Shown: positions 62,263-64,000 of the stretch, piece by piece | Position numbering within the stretch: the first letter of the stretch is position 1 | How the letters are laid out: each line of letters begins with the position of its first letter | The notes under the pieces: generated by a model | What the model saw: only the letters and a program-made list of their open reading frames with translations | Told to the model about the DNA's origin: nothing | Database searches by the model: none | Assembly (NCBI RefSeq): GCF_001039355.2 | Contig: NW_019775547.1 | Coordinates: 591,637 to 655,636, forward strand | Origin: Lingula anatina | Taxonomy: Eukaryota; Brachiopoda; Lingulata; Lingulida; Lingulidae | Length of the DNA: 64,000 nucleotides | Direction of reading: 5' to 3' | Made by a program: the position numbers and the translations under genes

Positions 62263-63920
62263 CTAGTGCATTTTCAATTAATTGCCTTGCGGGCAAGCAT
62301 GTCTGAAAATCTACTTGCCCCACTCCAAAATCATTTTTTTAAACGGAGCGGGAGGGTTAAATAATTTTAATAGTGTTTGGGGGGGTATTGGACATTGCAC
62401 TCCACAATCCCGGTTATTTGCGGATTTGATAGTAAAGTGCGAAAAAAATAAATAAATGAAAAGAAAACTGACATAGATTTTCGTGGAATAAATAATGCTT
62501 GCTCCTGATAAAAGAAAAACAGCAGTTATTGTCTGGGAGTTAAAAACAGTTTAGCTAAAACTAAAATACGGGTAATTAGGACTATGTATCTCCGGGTGTC
62601 GCACGTGCATGTCGGTGCTGTTACATCATAAAGTGTACATCTGTCTTCTCTAGAAGTAAATTCTTCATGGACAGATATTGCCAATGCTTCACTTTTCACT
62701 TGGACGAGCTTCTTTTGGTGACTTTCTGTAATCATCTTAATTTTTCTGACTGATGAAAGTTGCTGTGGAGATTTTAACTCGTCAGTGGCACGTTTACATG
62801 TCAAGATGACTAGGTGCTTTATACACTGTAGGTGTGAAAAGTTCATGGCCACAGACCTAGGCCTACTATTGCGGAGTATGGTATTTTGCATAATACAAAA
62901 TCAACACTTGACGTGCCATCGTTAACGTTTATCACGTGATCCAGTAGTGACGATGGTGGTAGACAGAAAACCCGTGACGAATGCTAGATAAAATCGACAA
63001 CTGTATAAATCAGATAATTTGGGGGCCAAATTCGAGGCCATCATTTCACTCTACTCTGTCATTACTACGTGAGCAGCGTCAATTTATTTTGGGATTTTAA
63101 ATAATAGAAAATGCATTAACGTCACCAGTTGTCCGTCGGAGGAAAACTAGATCACGGAGACAAACAGGCAGTTATTACGGTTCGTGGCGTCCCCCATGTT
63201 GTTATAGTTACGCAAGACGGCGTACGACGTAACAGTCCTGTCCAACGGGCGGCATTAGCCCTCATAGCCAATCGGTCACTATCTTTATGCTGGTTGAATT
63301 GGGAAGGTGTTGTCTGAAAACCTTTCCTGGGTCAATATGTCACAAAGGGGGGGGGGGGGGGGTAACAAAATAACATCTTTTGCTTATTGAAGGACGGATG
63401 GTAGAGTGGCATCACCCTCATCCCCCGCTGTTAACACAACGAACCCATCTTTCAACATAACATATACTTTTTTATCAACAACCTCTTTACCATTTGAAGA
63501 TTTTTATACGTTATTTCTTTTAACTCCTGTAATTAAAGGCACAATTTCTAAAATGAGCGTTTCTTTTAAAATCACAACATTTTAGATATTTAAATATTAA
63601 AAATCTTTAAATATTAAAATTGGTGACCCCTCCCCCAGGAAGATTTTCCCGTGACTCTCTCTTTCTTTCTCTCTCTCTCTCTCACTCTTTTTTTTTTTTT
63701 TTTTTTGATACTTGTCTGCTTGTAAGTCTTGGTGGTCGTTCACATTGACGCACGTATTTTCCAGACAAATACGTAATAAGGAAGGACCAGCGATTTTACC
63801 TGTGGCACAGTGTACAATGCTGTCCAACTTCCCGCATCACTCAAGCAACAAATCTGACCAAACACTATCACGTCACAATTCTACGTCACAAATCACAATA
63901 AGCTGACCCGGTGAAAATAG
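62263..63920. other. Stretch without recognised genes
   Basis: It contains simple G runs (about 63349), a CT-rich tract (63655-63706), and a small GC-richer block at 63115-63320 whose frames give arginine-rich or Val/Ala-rich peptides without known motifs. Confidence 0.5.
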
Positions 63921-63928
63921 TATAAAAA
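63921..63928 (+). promoter_or_regulatory. TATA box of a gene starting at the right edge
   Basis: TATAAAAA lies 72 bp before an ATG at 63993 (gcATGTCT), with the window ending six bases later. Spacing suits a short 5' UTR. The coding sequence beyond Met-Ser is outside the window. Confidence 0.45.
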
Positions 63929-64000
63929 GGTGCAAGGAAAATGATTTTGTAGACTTAACGTGAAAAGAAGGAACTAGTAAAAGAGTTACAGCATGTCTCT

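Noticed and set aside
63129-63317. Arginine-rich frame resembling a basic nucleic-acid-binding peptide
   Set aside because: Short, stops after about 35 codons, and no promoter, splice site or homologue recognised; probably chance in a CpG-richer patch.

Overview
This is an AT-rich, intron-rich eukaryotic window, most likely from a marine invertebrate. The evidence is nuclear protein-coding genes with short GT-AG exons, orthologues shared with vertebrates, abundant small inverted-repeat transposons, a tRNA-derived SINE, and LINE and Tc1 relics. There are no bacterial features. The phylum is not fixed by the sequence. Conserved linkages with human suggest a slowly evolving genome (hemichordate, amphioxus or lophotrochozoan-like), but that is a guess.

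Layout, left to right. (1) 616-3364, minus: the 5' part of an RP1/RP1L1-like gene (two doublecortin domains, then a PLAT domain), running off the left edge. (2) 3365-10680: no gene seen, only small repeats. (3) 10681-13398, plus: a C8orf74 homologue, complete in five coding exons. (4) 14166-19888, minus: EIF3I, nine coding exons, tail-to-tail with C8orf74. (5) 20133-21739, plus: TMEM234, head-to-head with EIF3I across about 245 bp. (6) 27531-28739, minus: a long low-complexity ORF with an RVSF (PP1-docking type) motif, not recognised. (7) 31605-34020, minus: MAGOH, head-to-head with (8) 34321-37214, plus: WDR83, both complete. (9) 38863-40462, minus: PLGRKT, complete. (10) 41636-50950, plus: a single-pass membrane protein with one fibronectin-III-like domain, not recognised. 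(11) 59076-61072, plus: a tentative secreted cysteine-rich protein. (12) The last 80 bases hold a TATA box and an ATG, probably the start of a gene outside the window.

Two apparent tandem duplications (42847-47075 with 47083-50553; 51353-53487 with 53489-55598) each meet at a single N. They look like two haplotypes whose contig ends were not merged, so the real locus is probably about 5.6 kb shorter. One haplotype carries a 724-bp inverted-repeat transposon that the other lacks, which gives a filled/empty site pair with a 5-bp target duplication.

The most interesting biology is gene order. The divergent pair RP1L1-C8orf74 and the divergent pair EIF3I-TMEM234, which lie on two different human chromosomes, sit side by side here. 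EIF3I works in translation initiation; MAGOH and WDR83 act around spliced mRNA. RP1-family proteins bind axonemal microtubules, so a ciliary role for C8orf74 is a reasonable inference. Three non-autonomous elements share CAGG...CCTG ends and 5-bp target duplications within about 10 kb, suggesting one recently active family.
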